The translations under genes and the position numbers were made by a program. From Streblospio benedicti (lineage: Eukaryota; Annelida; Polychaeta; Spionida; Spionidae): a stretch of DNA of 64,000 bases. Shown here piece after piece: positions 1 to 13,233 of the stretch; position 1 is the stretch's first letter, and the number at the start of each line of letters is the position of its first letter. The notes beneath the pieces are model-generated. The model ran no database searches. It was not told the origin of the DNA and saw only the letters and a list, made by a program, of their open reading frames with translations. Location: positions 6,631,914-6,695,913 of the forward strand of contig CM032659.1 in the NCBI GenBank assembly GCA_019095985.1, given 5' to 3'.

Positions 1-2047
1 AAAAAATTCCAACTATGTATACTGTATTATTTAGATATTCATGAAGTACTGGATTACATAATGTTTTATATTTATATGTGATAAAGATAATCATACGTTT
101 TTAAATGATTAGGTATTTAATATCCACTATTTCAATGTAGTGTATCATTGTTTACAAACCTAGTTCACCACCAAGTGTATATATATTAAATCAACTTCCT
201 ATATGTTACTTGTAAATTAACTTTATTGTTTTATATATTATCATTGTAGTATTTTTCTATTTAGTATGAGACAATACGTAGTATACCATTCAAACTCTAT
301 TGAGTATTTGCAATAAAGACTTTGCTTGGGACTAACCCCCACCCCCCCCCCCCCACCCCCATCTCCAAACACCCCAACCGTACATTGATGGGGCCAAAAT
401 GGCGTGTGAGGTAAAACATCACATGTAAGGACAAGTCCATTCAACATAATGAATAGTGACATACAAAGTAAACACAAGGCTTTTGCTTCAGCTGCTGAAG
501 CACGCAATTTCAAACTATTTCTTAAAATTGAGTAAAATTTTGATTTCAATTAACTTAATGTTTCTACAACTTAAATTCAAATTACACGCTATAATGATAT
601 AGCATTTAATTCTTATTTACGTCTATACGATTATCCAAAAATTTATAGATTGATTATAAAAAACCACAACATACACATACTTAATGTTTTTGTAATGAGA
701 TATCTTTATGAATTTAGAAAATCCGAAATATTTGTAGGGAGTTCTATATAAAGCCAAGTATAGTGAGACACTTCTTAATGCTTATGTTTACACAGAATTT
801 GTGATGATTAGCAGCCGAACAGTTTAAGTATAAAATAAAATAGCCCATTGTGGCTATTTCTTACATTCGACCTATTTGATACTGCCGTTAACATGAAATT
901 ATGATAGCAGCTGACTTCAAAATACCAAATTACACCGCTCATTCTCATGAAACTGCCACTGGTCTATGTGTTGATGGAATTGTCATGTAGAGACAATACC
1001 CTCAGCTGTAACTTGCTAGTCGACTATTGATTCTTATCAATTATGAATTGACCCAAACTCTGTTGTGGCAGCAGATGAGCGACAAGCGGCAAAATAACAT
1101 TCATGACCAACGGGAGTTATGAAAAAACTGGAATGGGCATAATAAATGGTACCCTCCTTATGTACATTCAATGTGCATTAGCATGATAATATAAGGCGTT
1201 GGTCCGCTAACTCACCCTATGTGCCTTATTCGATATACAAGTGACACTACCACTGGCACTGGACTTAACTACCAGGCAATGGGATGGATAAAAGCAAACT
1301 GCCTTTTACAGACAAAATGATGAATATGTACATGGAAGTATTGAACTTGATGTAGGAGTATGATGTCATAGAAAAGTACTGTTTTTGTTTTTAAAAACAG
1401 TTAAAATTGAAAATTGAAATTGATGGATTATTTCTAAAAAGCATTGGGATATCTTGAAAGCATTTTGTGATCTGTGGTACTCATGATGAACAAAATAATT
1501 ATAGTTTTCTCTGAAGCTCTATAATAAAACTTCATTTCGCCCTGGAAGATGCTATGCTATGTACACGGCCAAGGAATTATTAAGATAGTATAAAAGAGCA
1601 TGCTGGTAGGTATATGCTTATGGTAGTTATTATAAAATTGTCATTGATAAACTTCTTGTACGCATCCATCACACTATTATCAGTTAAAAAGGTAAAATCT
1701 AAGTGCAATCTAATAGTAATTAAGCTTGTGTAAAATATCAATTTCAGACCAACTAGAGGGCTCACATATCAGTGATTATCTATTACAAACTTACTGGATA
1801 CATTCTAATCAACACTCTCTGTTCACCATATGGACATAATCAAGGCTATTGGAATACTGAAAATTGTATGAATTCCCTTTGACTTTTAATTATATTGAAA
1901 TACATTCTAACATGCCCACTGCATCATATTAGGAAGTAACAAGTTGTGATCAAGAAAATCATTGGCACTCGACTCAAACATAAAATTATAGCAGTGTGCG
2001 AAAAGATTTTGATTTGACATAACTAACTCTTGATTACTGGATACATC
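1..2047. other. Gene-poor AT-rich flank
   Basis: No convincing gene is seen. The stretch is AT-rich with a short poly-C tract near 338-360. About 45 bases near 440-500 recur, on the other strand, at 48727-48775, so this is part of a dispersed repeat. A minus-strand open frame at 241-549 runs through that repeat and the C tract and is not supported as coding. Confidence 0.5.
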
Positions 2048-3133
2048 ATGGGTCAACATGTCAGCAGCACAAAAACATATTTTGGTGTTTGTGATCATTC
2101 AGAAGTTAACAGTTGTTTGTACAATGAGACAGTTTATTTCATATTGTTTGGCATCATTGCGATATTTGGGGTCATAGGGAATACAATTTCCATTGTAGTG
2201 TTACAAATTGATAAAACAAGGCAGAGAGTTGCAGCACTGTTGCTACAGGTTCTTGCTGTTTATGATAACATTTTTCTCTTGGGGGCTGTATTGGCAAGAT
2301 ATGGAGCATTATTAGACATGCAAAATAAGCAGACTATGATTTCATGTTCAGAACCATATGACATATATATGTATTCACTTATTAGCTGTTATGTCATAAA
2401 GTATTCATATATTTTCATTGTAATATTTCATATGGGCTCTGTGTGGATGACCGTGCTTATTGCCCTCAACAGGTATATTGCTGTCTGTCACCCTTTCAAG
2501 GTGCACAAATGGTGCACAATGAAGAGAACATATCTGCAAATGATTGCTATATTTGTGATTGTTATCACATACAACATACCAAAATTCATCGAGTATGGAA
2601 TTGTAGAAGACGAAATTAGGGTCTACGATTTCAAAAATATTACTCACAAGGACATTATTACTCACCGGTATGTAGAGGTATCAGTAGCAGATTGGGTTAA
2701 GGAAAACATGTACAATTTATTCTACAAAATCATTTTGGGCTCACTGTTTATATATGTTGGACCATTCATAATTTTGGGTGCATTAAATACTTGCATCTGC
2801 CGTGAGTTATGGAGGGCATCTCGAAACCGCCACATCATCAACCCCCAACAATCAGGAGTGTCAAATGAGGACAAGAATATTACTGTTGTCATGGTTGTCA
2901 TCATGGTCATTTGCTGTACTTGTCAGTTTCCTAACACTGTGTTACAAATTCTTCAATGGACAAAGCATTATCAGTATTCCTGTCTAGGAGCCTTGCACCA
3001 TTTTTATCAGTTCTGTGAACTTCTGCTACATACAAATTCGGCGGTGAATTTCATTGTCTACTGTTTTATAAGGAAGCGTTTCAGAGCAAGAATGTGGGCT
3101 TGTTTTAGATGTAAGAGAAGTTCTTCTGATTAA
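2048..3133 (+). CDS. Rhodopsin-class GPCR, FMRFamide-receptor-like
   Basis: A single uninterrupted 361-codon frame encodes a seven-helix receptor in the plasma membrane. The N-terminus has an NET glycosylation sequon (residues 26-28). Helix 1 spans about 29-54 and carries the GN motif (44-45). The DRY position reads NRYIAVCHP (141-149), a form usual in FMRFamide-type neuropeptide receptors of invertebrates. The NPxxY position in helix 7 is NFIVY (334-338). A basic tail with CFRC (352-355) could be palmitoylated. I chose the ATG at 2048 because the open frame upstream lacks an ATG and this start leaves a normal short extracellular N-terminus. Lack of introns is typical of lineage-expanded receptors of this group. 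The ligand cannot be read from sequence; a peptide is likely. A decayed relative lies just downstream. Confidence 0.85.
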   Translation: MGQHVSSTKTYFGVCDHSEVNSCLYNETVYFILFGIIAIFGVIGNTISIVVLQIDKTRQRVAALLLQVLAVYDNIFLLGAVLARYGALLDMQNKQTMISCSEPYDIYMYSLISCYVIKYSYIFIVIFHMGSVWMTVLIALNRYIAVCHPFKVHKWCTMKRTYLQMIAIFVIVITYNIPKFIEYGIVEDEIRVYDFKNITHKDIITHRYVEVSVADWVKENMYNLFYKIILGSLFIYVGPFIILGALNTCICRELWRASRNRHIINPQQSGVSNEDKNITVVMVVIMVICCTCQFPNTVLQILQWTKHYQYSCLGALHHFYQFCELLLHTNSAVNFIVYCFIRKRFRARMWACFRCKRSSSD

Positions 3134-3247
3134 AACGCATACCATTTATACAAATGGCATGCATTTGAAAATTGAATGTGACAATAGAATTTGAATTTTT
3201 AATGTTACACTTGGTGAATCTTTGGACCCAACAGCTGATGTCATCTT

Positions 3248-3790
3248 TTGATTTCGGCTTGTATTCTTTGCCATAGTTTTAGCATAATTGGGATCTTCAG
3301 TGTCATTGGGAATGTACTTTACATCGTGGGGTTGCAACTTGATAAAACAACATTGTTCCATATTGCTTGGATAAGCAATGTATTAAAACTGCACCACTTC
3401 TTGTTTAACAAGATTTCTTTTTTCATATGCTGATGTTTGGGTCTTTACTAAATTTCTAATCATTTAAAATTCCATATCTCATAATTTAAAAATTCCGTGT
3501 GGCATGGTAAGACCATTGCGATGGCTCGTAGAGTTGATCTTAGTCTTTCAAAAGACCTTATATCTAATAGTTTTTATTTCTATTATTACATAAACCACTC
3601 GTGTCAACAAGCAAGTACAATTGTGATGGCCTTTAGCTCTAATAGATATAAGGTCTTTTACAGAACCCTAGGAATTCCACTGATATTAAATATGCAGCCT
3701 CAAACATCCTGCTCTGTTATAGCCTTTAAAACCAGAGTAATCACTAGCAACAGCTGCAGAAGCAGCAGAACATGGATGCATGGGTGATCA
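3248..3790 (+). pseudogene. Decayed partial copy of the neighbouring GPCR
   Basis: The frame at about 3260-3350 reads IIGIFSVIGNVLYIVGLQLD, closely matching helix 1 of the intact receptor (IIAIFGVIGNTISIVVLQID). About 250 bases further on, IVMAFSSNRYKVFYRTLGIP resembles the helix 3 end and its NRY box. Between and after these pieces the frame is lost and the other helices are not recognisable. The order and spacing fit a tandem duplicate that lost its middle and C-terminal parts. It begins just over 100 bases after the intact gene's stop, in the same orientation. Confidence 0.7.
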
Positions 3791-6700
3791 GGTAAGGGTC
3801 AGCCAAGATATTAAGTATGTGATCCTGATGTGTTTCTCAGTTACTTGTACATGTATGTAATAGTCCCCCAAAAGTTAACTACAGTACACCAATAAAAACA
3901 AATAAGAATGTCAGACTTCAACCTCCTACCTGCTATAAGTGCTTGTTGTGTGACAAAGAAAACTTAAAATCATTTGATAAAGTAAAACTATTTGAAAATG
4001 TTCATATCCAATCTTTTGCAAGCTATGTCTAATTGCTTCATTATCCATGATCAGATAACAATGGAGTATCAAATCAACAACATATTACAAAACAGAACTT
4101 CATCAAACATTCGCCAATATAAATAAACAGTACCACATGCTAAAACTTACCGTTACTAACTGGTGCTGGCTTATTTGTGAATTAATGAACCAGAACCACA
4201 TCACAAATAAACAGTACCACGTGCTTAAACGGGAAAATACCCAACTACAGCTGGACTGCTGTTTCTAAAATAGAAGCCATGTGCTTTTAGTAAATGACGT
4301 CACTTTAGCAAAACTCTTTGCAAAATTGACGTCATACAGAGGCTTTTGGAATAGGCCTTAATGTCACATCATCTAAAGGGCTTGAGATACGCTAAGTTGA
4401 TCTTACAACCTCATGCACTTAAGTACAGGCCGGTTATATGTGTGGTCACTGTAACACTACTCATTTCACATGATTCCATGACATGGAACTGCTTGCACAG
4501 AGCTGTAGACCTGGATGTCCATGCTTTAGACCCAGCATGTATCATCACTGAGCGGCGCCACTGCTGCATGTGTAATAATTGTCATGTCTATATCATGTGT
4601 GCCTCACTGGTTAATCCTTGGTCACCTACCGTTGTCTGCCAGTTTTGCTACAATAAATCTTTAATGAAGATTATAAGGTGTCAAATAATCCCACATCCCT
4701 AATTAATTTGACCATTATTTCTACATCTCTGATTGTTTTGCTTTTCCCCCACGTTCTTATTTTGGCCTTTCCCCCCTACGTCCCACTTCTTAAAAAAAAC
4801 ACGCTCATCCACCCACCACTTATGATAATTGAAAATGGCTTGCACTGACATACACAGTGAGAGATTCTAAAGTTGACATAAGCCCACACTGTAAATACAT
4901 GTATGTAGTTGGTTAGTTTTTGTGGTGTGCTCGGTGAATCGTGCCATTGCTGTTATTTAACCAACATGCCGAATATGATGACGAATAAATCTCTTCCCTT
5001 TGGTCTTCTCGTTACATTCTGTCTACAGGTGGACTCCTTCATGTATGCAAGTAGATACTCTTGAACTAATCTTAACAACTACTGGGCAAGAAATTGATAT
5101 ACAATCTGGTTTCCATGGCAACTCAGTATACAAAGAACTGATAATCAAAACACATCTAATAACATCATGATTGTTGATAGCTGACACACACAGCAAACAC
5201 ACTTCTCAACCCAAAAGGTGCATCTTACCATACTTATTGGGCGTATGTTCTTCTTGTCACAGCATATACTGTAGTATAGCATACATGTATATCGGTTATA
5301 AATAGAGAACAAACAGCCTAGCATTACAGGGAGAATGAAAATGCAGCTTTAAGTGGGAGTTGTCACCACGTGTAACCATTCTCTGTGAGGAGGTTTTACC
5401 ATAGTAAATTGGAAATAAAAAGGTGTATATACTTTTCTATCCTGATACCATATTAACACTGTTAACTGATGCCATAATTGTCAATGCTATATGCAGGGTT
5501 GTTGCTGAGTACAAACATGACATTGTAATATACTATATGCTATGTTTAATGTAGATTGGAATATGTACTGTATATATGTTACTTGATTGTGTTAGTTGGA
5601 AAATGTAGTTAGAAGGTGGAATGATAAGTGGTTTTAGCATGTTTATTCTGTAAGTATTTTATACATATTTGGCATCTTGTATGAGTAATGATTTATATAA
5701 TTTTAATCTTGTAATTCACACAAACATCTTTAATACTTTGTAGATTGACTTCTTTATTTTGATTCAAATAAATACAAAATCATAAGGAGACTTTCTTCAC
5801 TATATAAATGGTAAAATGTAGGTAATTTTTATAAAGTCTACTGTACATATTTTAGAAATGTCGAAAGAGCTGTATCTTCTTAATGTTGTGTTTAAAATAA
5901 ATGTTTTAGATGTTTTTGATTGTAAATGTTGTAATATACATCATATTATGTACGTACAAGCGCAGGATCTGTAACTGCGAGGTGACCCCAAATTGTAATT
6001 AAAAATCGACAAGACAGATGTATACACATCTACATTTTGTATCATGTTACCATATTTTGTCCTATGACGTTGTAACTACACTTGAGGCCATCTTTCTATT
6101 GAGCCGACCTCTATAATAACAGCATTTCTCATAGTTCTTTATCTTCATAAGAGGCCAACAAGAACCTCCATAAAGAAACCGCTTACTTTTGATGTTGATG
6201 TATTATGATAATAAAAAATCAAATGCTAAAAGCATGTTCTTGTTTGTTTGTTTTTCAATCTTAAACTACTAATGAAAAAATAGTGTGACAAGCGAACGAT
6301 GAAGAATAATTTCGTTTTCGATTTTGCAACATGCGCTGGACATTTAAATTTCTGAGCATGCGCACTGAGACGGAAACGTCAAGTGCATTTTTTCTTCATA
6401 AATAAGTTATTTTGATTTTCCGACAAGCATTCGTAATAGATTATTAGGATTATGTTATTAACGGATTATACAATTATATATTTAAGAACTACGATTGACA
6501 AATACCACGACAATCTATTTGACACCCAGAATCCTAGCAAAATGTACACGGCTGAGCAATAACGATTTTAATCAGTTATTACACCCGTACAAACGTACGT
6601 ACACCATTGGTGTTTTGTTTAGCTCTGTTAATTTACACTACATAAAAGTTTATAGGGACAGTATCCTTGAATGTGTTCATCGTGTTGGAATCTATTATAA

Positions 6701-6879
6701 TCATTATTAGTTCATCTTGTCACAACATGATTATTTATTTACTTACTGGTTGACAGCTTCGGCAACTTCTGCTGCCATTTTCTAACCTCTCTGCGCATGT
6801 CAAAGGTCGTCATTCGGCACGACTTCCGGTATGGAAAATCTCGGCATGCACATGAGTTGGTAGGACCCCTCGTCCTTAT
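3791..6879. other. Intergenic, repeat fragments only
   Basis: No gene is supported. A stretch at about 4685-4800, rich in 'cccacatccctaat'-like words, recurs at 22010-22180, so it is a dispersed repeat. At about 6080-6190 a decayed copy of the pogo-like MITE seen throughout the window can be made out from words of the type 'tctattgagcc' and 'cctctataataa'. Short open frames at 4361-4702 and 6495-6710 have no recognisable domain. Confidence 0.5.
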
Positions 6880-7215
6880 TCATGACCTGCTTCTGCATCG
6901 TTTCACTGCTATTTTCCCCACTTCCTTGATGGTTCTTGTTCTATAGTCACTTACCCTATCCAACACACTTAGACTTCCTCCCAGTCTATTTCCCGGTTAT
7001 TCTGATGGACATGATCAGTAATAGCACCTTTATTCATCTGTGTTAGGGATTCTTTCCTTTTGGCTCTGGTGAATGTCCCCTTACTATTTATGATCCACAT
7101 CTTTCATGTGTTCTTTCACTTGTGTTCCAAGGTTTCTGTTAGTCTCTGCCAGTCTTCCCTACGTGCACACTATCACAGGACTTACTCGGGATTTTATGTA
7201 TCACTAGTGTTCACA
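6880..7215 (-). mobile_element. Penelope-like element remnant (GIY-YIG end)
   Basis: Read on the minus strand this aligns base by base with the GIY-YIG endonuclease region of the Penelope-like element at 49582-49980. Shared words on the plus strand include 'cccagtctattt', 'tgatagcac' around 7020-7030 and the block preceding 'gttccaaggtttctg'. The reading frame is lost. It is an old retroelement scrap ending shortly before a long GT tract. Confidence 0.7.
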
Positions 7216-7269
7216 CTTTTCCAACTTTTGGAGTGAAAGTGGTACAATGTATGGCAGCTAGGACATTTT

Positions 7270-7343
<74 letters not shown>

Positions 7344-7380
7344 GTGTGTGCGTGTGTGTGTGTGTGTGTTTGTGTGTGCT

Positions 7381-7413
<33 letters not shown>

Positions 7414-7449
7414 CATGTGTGTGTGCGTGTGCATGTGTGTGTGTGTGTG

Positions 7450-7501
<52 letters not shown>

Positions 7502-7514
7502 ATGTGTGTGTGTG
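7270..7514 (+). repeat. Long (GT)n microsatellite
   Basis: About 245 bases of nearly uninterrupted GT repeats with scattered single-base variants. Open frames through it in several frames and on both strands are repeat artefacts. Confidence 0.97.
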
Positions 7515-7831
7515 AGTGGTTAGGATATGCGTAAACGTATACTACAACCGGTTATAATTTATATAATCATAATAGGCGTAGGAACATCCGGGGCCATCAG
7601 AGGCACCCCACCCCACCCAAAGTCTTACACAGAGGGGGCCGACATAAACTTACCCCCCACACCCACCCCACCCAATATTTTGAAAAAAAAAATATAGGGC
7701 TTGTGTGACAACTCGCGAGTGGAACGCAAACGCACCGACACAATTAATGGCCTAAATACATAATACATAATATGTTCACGCTCATTACCAAACAAATCAC
7801 GTGGTCGCTGATTGTGCTATCAGATAGCACC

Positions 7832-7838
7832 TTTATAT
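7832..7838 (+). promoter_or_regulatory. Possible TATA box of the GH81 gene
   Basis: TTTATAT lies 41 bases before the start codon of the secreted glucanase. A transcription start about 30 bases downstream would leave a very short 5' leader. This rests on motif and position only. Confidence 0.4.
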
Positions 7839-7872
7839 CGCACTCTCAGGGCCCAGACAGGCAGACGCCAAC

Positions 7873-10800
7873 ATGAGACTCTGGCTGCTGCTACTATTCT
7901 GTGAGTACTTGTCTTCACTTTTAATTTGCAACAGTAGAAATATGTAATGTTAATCTAGTATATTGAAAATATAGAGATATCCCATGACTGAATTACATTT
8001 TCAATAAGCATATTGAATAGCTTTTGTTTCTTGTTCAAATAAAAAAAATATTGAAAATGTATTTGCATCAGCAGAAATATGTAATGTTAATCTATATTCA
8101 AAATATAGAGATCCCATGACTGAAGTACATTTTTAACAACTACTTTTAGTAGCTTTTGTTTATTTTTCAAATAAAACAGTTATTGGAAATAATCCTCTTT
8201 AAATAGCCACACTTTGGGGGAACATTTGTCAAGGCCGCATGTCCATAAATGTGAGGTTCTGTCACGTCAAATTAACGATCTTACATGCCAAGTAAAAACC
8301 GAGGATATGGACTTTTTTGTAAGTCTACCCTCATGTACCCCAAACCTATTCACTGTCTCACTTTTTGAATAGCAAAAGGCAGCTTACACCCTGCCCCTCC
8401 CAGCAGTGAGACTCATCCCTGACATGCATGGCCGTCCCTGTCCCTACTAGCAGTGAGACCCTTCCTAGACATGCATGCCTCACAGTACCCCCCCCAGTGT
8501 GGTCACCTCCCATCCCACAATCCCACAGACATGCCTCACACAGTCCTTCTTAGCATGTTGAGCCAACAACACCACCAAACCCACAGACATGCATGCCCAA
8601 CCCTTTCCCCCCATCCATCCCTTCCCCCAACATGCCTCCCCCCTGTCCCCCCTCTTGCAGTTTGTGGAAACCCCATCACACCCCCCTCTGAGCACTCCCC
8701 CTCACCGACATGCCTCTTCGTGCCCCTACCCCCTGCAGTCTGTGGTCACCCCCCTGACTATGCCCCATCTGCTTGCAGTGACGGGCGCCCCCGGCGGGGC
8801 GCTGTGTCAGCTGCCGCCCGGCTGTGTGGACCTGGCCGCCTCCGCGCTCTCCGACACCGACCCCATGACCATCTTCCCCGAAAACAGGGAGCTCGAAGAC
8901 GTGAGTACAGGGGCAATGGGCAAGATGGTTTTTACCTTCATACAGCATATGTAAAGTTCCCCATAATAATACACTTCAAGACCCACAACTCTTGTGCAGT
9001 CGGATGAAATCTTCCACAGCAAGGTATCATCTATCACATATTATATCAATTTATAAATAGATGTCCAATGACCACCGTCTCAGGGAAAGTGTCATGTATT
9101 GTGCTTTTTGCTTGTTTCATTGTGTTGTTTTTTTATGTTTCCCTTTTTGTGTGTTTTGGGATTCTGTCTGTGGCACAAAAACACGAAATCGACAATGTAG
9201 GTGTTGTCAGCTACTTCAATGATCTACGATTCAAACCCAATAATCTTGAATAATCGTCCCTCGAATAGGCTATTATTATGCATTCCATTGGGGGTGGATA
9301 TCACTCAATCACAGTTTAATGATGCACTCATCACTTTTACCTTCAATACATGCTAATATAGATATGGACAATTTGCCCATATCATTGTGGTAAAATAAAA
9401 TTGAACCAAGACTTCCATTCTAAAGACCCTGGTGGTGATTGCTCTTTCATTTTTTGTGTCAGTCCAAAAACTGGGTGCGTTTTTAAATTTGTTGTGCCTT
9501 TTGCTTGTTTCATTGTTGTTGTTTCTGTTCCTTCTTTTTGAGTGTTTTGTGGGATTCTGTCCATGGCACAAAAATACTGTCGACAATGTATATAATGATC
9601 TGTCAGATCAGACAAACCCCGAATGTCTCTGACCTTGACCTTGTATGCAGGTATTTCCTGTCTATTGGATGCAGTTTGATCACAAAGTGGATGGTTTTAG
9701 GTACAAACATACGATAATAGGTCTAAAAATAAACGAAAAGCACACAATTTACTGGTATCGTGTAACGATAACTGTAAATATTAATTACTATCTCATAAGT
9801 TGTTGACAGTCTAATAGCTCTGTTCTCTTAATAATGCCTTTACAATTGCAGATTATAACAACATCTGTATCGTGCTAAGTATCTACTGGAATAATCTTGT
9901 AAAGTGTTAATATTCCAATATTCTATAGAGTCCATTTCATTAATTTTATGTTTTTACAAACTGATGATGTGTGTAAACACGAAAACACACCGTGTTCTTT
10001 TTTTATATCTTTGGTTCCATTCAGTAAAATGTAAAAATTAAATCACATCGAGAGTGTTGATGCTCACCGGACCTTCCTCCCGCCCGGCAGGTGGCTCCCC
10101 CTCGGCGATGGGGCGCGTGGAGGGAGGAGCGTGCGGCGCCCACGCACCACTACGCCATCAACCAGGCCAAGGCCGGCGGGGACCCGCCCGTCAAACTCGA
10201 GCCCTACACCAGTACGTGCACACGCACGCACAAACACGCACACTTGCAAACGCACACTCAAGAACACACACAGATGTACACACACATGCACATACACACA
10301 CGCATTATCGCACACACACATGAACGCACGCACGCACGCACGCACCCACATTACATTTTCAACCGGCAGCATGTAGCAAGCTTTCCGATGAAGGTTCTAA
10401 CAATAGACCATATATCCACATGCATGCACGCAAGCACGTACCGTGTATTGGTTTAGATATAGGTTACACAGTAAAACAAAGATATTATCGATAGTTAACT
10501 TATTTATACCACAGAGGTAAGCGAAAAGCACAAAAACTGGCAAATTACATTTACATTTTGCAGTAGAACCTCCCTCTCAAAACAACCTGTAGGCCTCGTG
10601 TCAGGTGGTCTCAATAGAGAGGTTCATTTTCGGTAGCTTGTATGAAGGTTTTGAACAATAAAAAGCGGCCTTATCATAGAGGCGCTCTCAATAGAGAGGT
10701 GGTCTTAATTAGAGGTTCTACTGTACATTAAGACCACCTCTCCATTGAGACGGCCTCTGTAATAAGACCACTTTTCACTTTTCTCAAACCTCTCATAAAG

Positions 10801-13233
10801 CTACCAAAATGAACCTATGTATAGATTCCACCTCTCTATTGAGACCACCAGACATGGGTCCTACGGGTGGTTTTGATAGAGAGGTTGTACTGTACCTGTG
10901 TTTGTGTCCACCACAGTGTACATGGACAACCAGGGCGTGTCTTACGACGCCTACTCCCTGGACCGCTGGTACGACCCAGCGCGCACCGACGAGATGCTCC
11001 AGCAGACGCCCAGCGAGGTGGACAAGCCCTGGAACAAGGTGAGGCTCATTGTTTACTGTCACTGTTAGACATGCATTGTTAGATCTGAGTGGTACACATG
11101 CATTGTTAAATTTAAAAATTATATTTTGAGCAACTAGCCCTGGAACAAGGTGAGGGTCATTGTTTATTGTCAGTGTTAGGCATGCATTGTTAACTCTGAG
11201 TGATACACATGCATTGTCAAATTTAAAAGATAGATATTATGAGCAACTCATGGAACCTTAGAGTTGCGAAAGAACATACAATCTCTGTACGTGTGATATA
11301 TTTGTCTGCACTAGTGAGCGCCAGCAAAGATACCACATGTGCAGATATAGGATGATCTCAACACTATAACATACCATTGCCCTTATGAAATAGATCCACG
11401 TAATCTGTGTGTTTCACAGTGCTTGCGGATACATTTTCAACTTCTCTCTCCCTCTAAGACATTTTTAGCAAGCACATTTCTACCAACGATGTATATATAG
11501 CTGAAGACAGTTGACTATATCAAGTGGCCCTGGCGGGACTCGAACTCACGACCCAAAGGTTGTGAGACCAGAATAATACCACCATCCCAAGCAGCAAACT
11601 GTTAAATGGTTATACGGGTTAACCGTTGTCTCCGTCTCCATGTAATCAATGTTTGCGGTTGTTTGTTTAGATCACGGGGCTGGGGACCAACATGCGGCAA
11701 GTGAGCACCGGACCGGACGGAAACGTGTTCGGCACCACGTACACGGGTACGTTATGATGATTAATGTGTATATATAAATTACTCAGATTAATTATTTGGT
11801 TATAGGTGGTTCTATTCATGTTGTGGCTACGTCTTTTCCACCTCTTCACACTTCAAAAGTTTAGAAAAATCTAAAAAAAAATCATGTACTAGTACTAGTA
11901 CTAGTAGTTTTTAACCTTTGAAGTGTGAAGAGGTGGAAAAGACGGTAGCCACAACATGAAATGTGTACACGTGTATATGCTGTGAGAAACTATTGAAAAA
12001 CACAAATGTTGTGCGATACAAGCGTTGATTTGACCTTGAACGATGTGTTCAAGGTCAATTTTAAGACCATTAATAGATTTAGCACACCCAACGTCCTATC
12101 TAATGACACTACAACTTGTGTTCAAATTTGCTATATTTTAGAAGATATACACATTTTGCTTTGAAAATTTGACATTTTGACACCTCCTGTGACCCCATTA
12201 GGTGGATAGAAAGAATTGCCAACATGTTTGTTTGCAACCAGTGCCTATAAAGGGATTTAGAGATGAATTTGTAACAACAATGCATTTCTTATTTAAATGC
12301 ATTTCTGGTCATAGGCACATCCTATGTAAATGACAAACGTATAATGAAAATTGAGTAGTACTTAATACCACAATGTACCAGTTAGACATGTACATGTACA
12401 TTGTAATTACCCTGCGTTATTGTCACCATAACGAATGTAGAAGAAAGATTATGTACAGTACAATACTATGGTCAAAACAAGATTAAAAGTGATCCTGATT
12501 TACGTATTGTGATGCGCATCCCTTATTCTGGATCTACCGATCCCGCTCCAGGCCGGTCGGGCGTGCGTGTGGGGATCCGGGGCAGCGCTGACCCCGTGTG
12601 GGAGGATTTCACCGAGATGTCCGCAAACTTTGGGTTCCGCACGTCTGACGGAGGCAGCATGGAGGTGAGCGCATTGTGTTCAAAACACATTTTCTTTATT
12701 CAATTACAAGATACGGGAGAACCTCCAATGAAAACCACCTCTCTATTGATACCACCGCGAGACGACACTCGCTCAAGCTTGATTAAGCCTGTGTCACACG
12801 GGATTGACCCTTCATTTCATTGACATTTCATTGTCTTTCACCAATAATCACGAAATGTGATTGAATAGGTTGCATCACATTTCACACACTTAAATACGGG
12901 CAGCTCACAATTCACGCTCAAGGGTTAGGACAAATCACCAATCACAGCCCTTGAAATGAGCAGATCACAAGTCACCAATAATAGGTTCGATCACATTTCA
13001 AGACAATTCACGATTCACAATCAAGATTTAGGGAATATCATCAATCAAAACTTTGCTCTATGACCCCCTCATCTGACTTGTCAATCACTTAAATTCTGAC
13101 TAGGCCCTGTTGACGCGTGGCTCGGCGCTCCTCACCCACCGCTTCACGGACGCCGACCCCCAGCTCACCCCGTTCTGCCTCAGCTCCGTCAACGGCCAGC
13201 CGGCAAGCTACCAGTGTCCCCAGGAGGGGGGAT
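7873..13233 (+). CDS. GH81 gene exons 1-7: signal peptide and first part of the beta-sandwich
   Basis: Exon 1 holds only nine codons plus one base (MRLWLLLLF) and joins exon 2 to give a hydrophobic signal peptide ending near TGAPGGALC. Exons 2-6 carry the start of the GH81 N-terminal beta-sandwich, including PTHHYAINQA and a WYDPARTDEM segment. Exons 6-7 read FGFRTSDGGSMEALLTRGSA followed by LLTHRFTDADPQLTPF, matching the family's 'GSxFxTxxY...TP' strand. After QLTPF the sequence leaves the family pattern and enters the first inserted module. Start choice: the ATG at 7873 is the only one giving a signal peptide in phase with exon 2. Confidence 0.8.

Noticed and set aside
241-549. 102-codon minus-strand open frame
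   Set aside because: Overlaps a poly-C tract and a dispersed repeat; glycine run and no domain.
4361-4702. 113-codon open frame with several cysteines
   Set aside because: Cysteine spacing fits no zinc-finger pattern I know, with no splice context and no homology seen.
7233-7534. Several overlapping open frames of Cys/Val or His/Thr repeats
   Set aside because: They are translations of the GT microsatellite in all frames.
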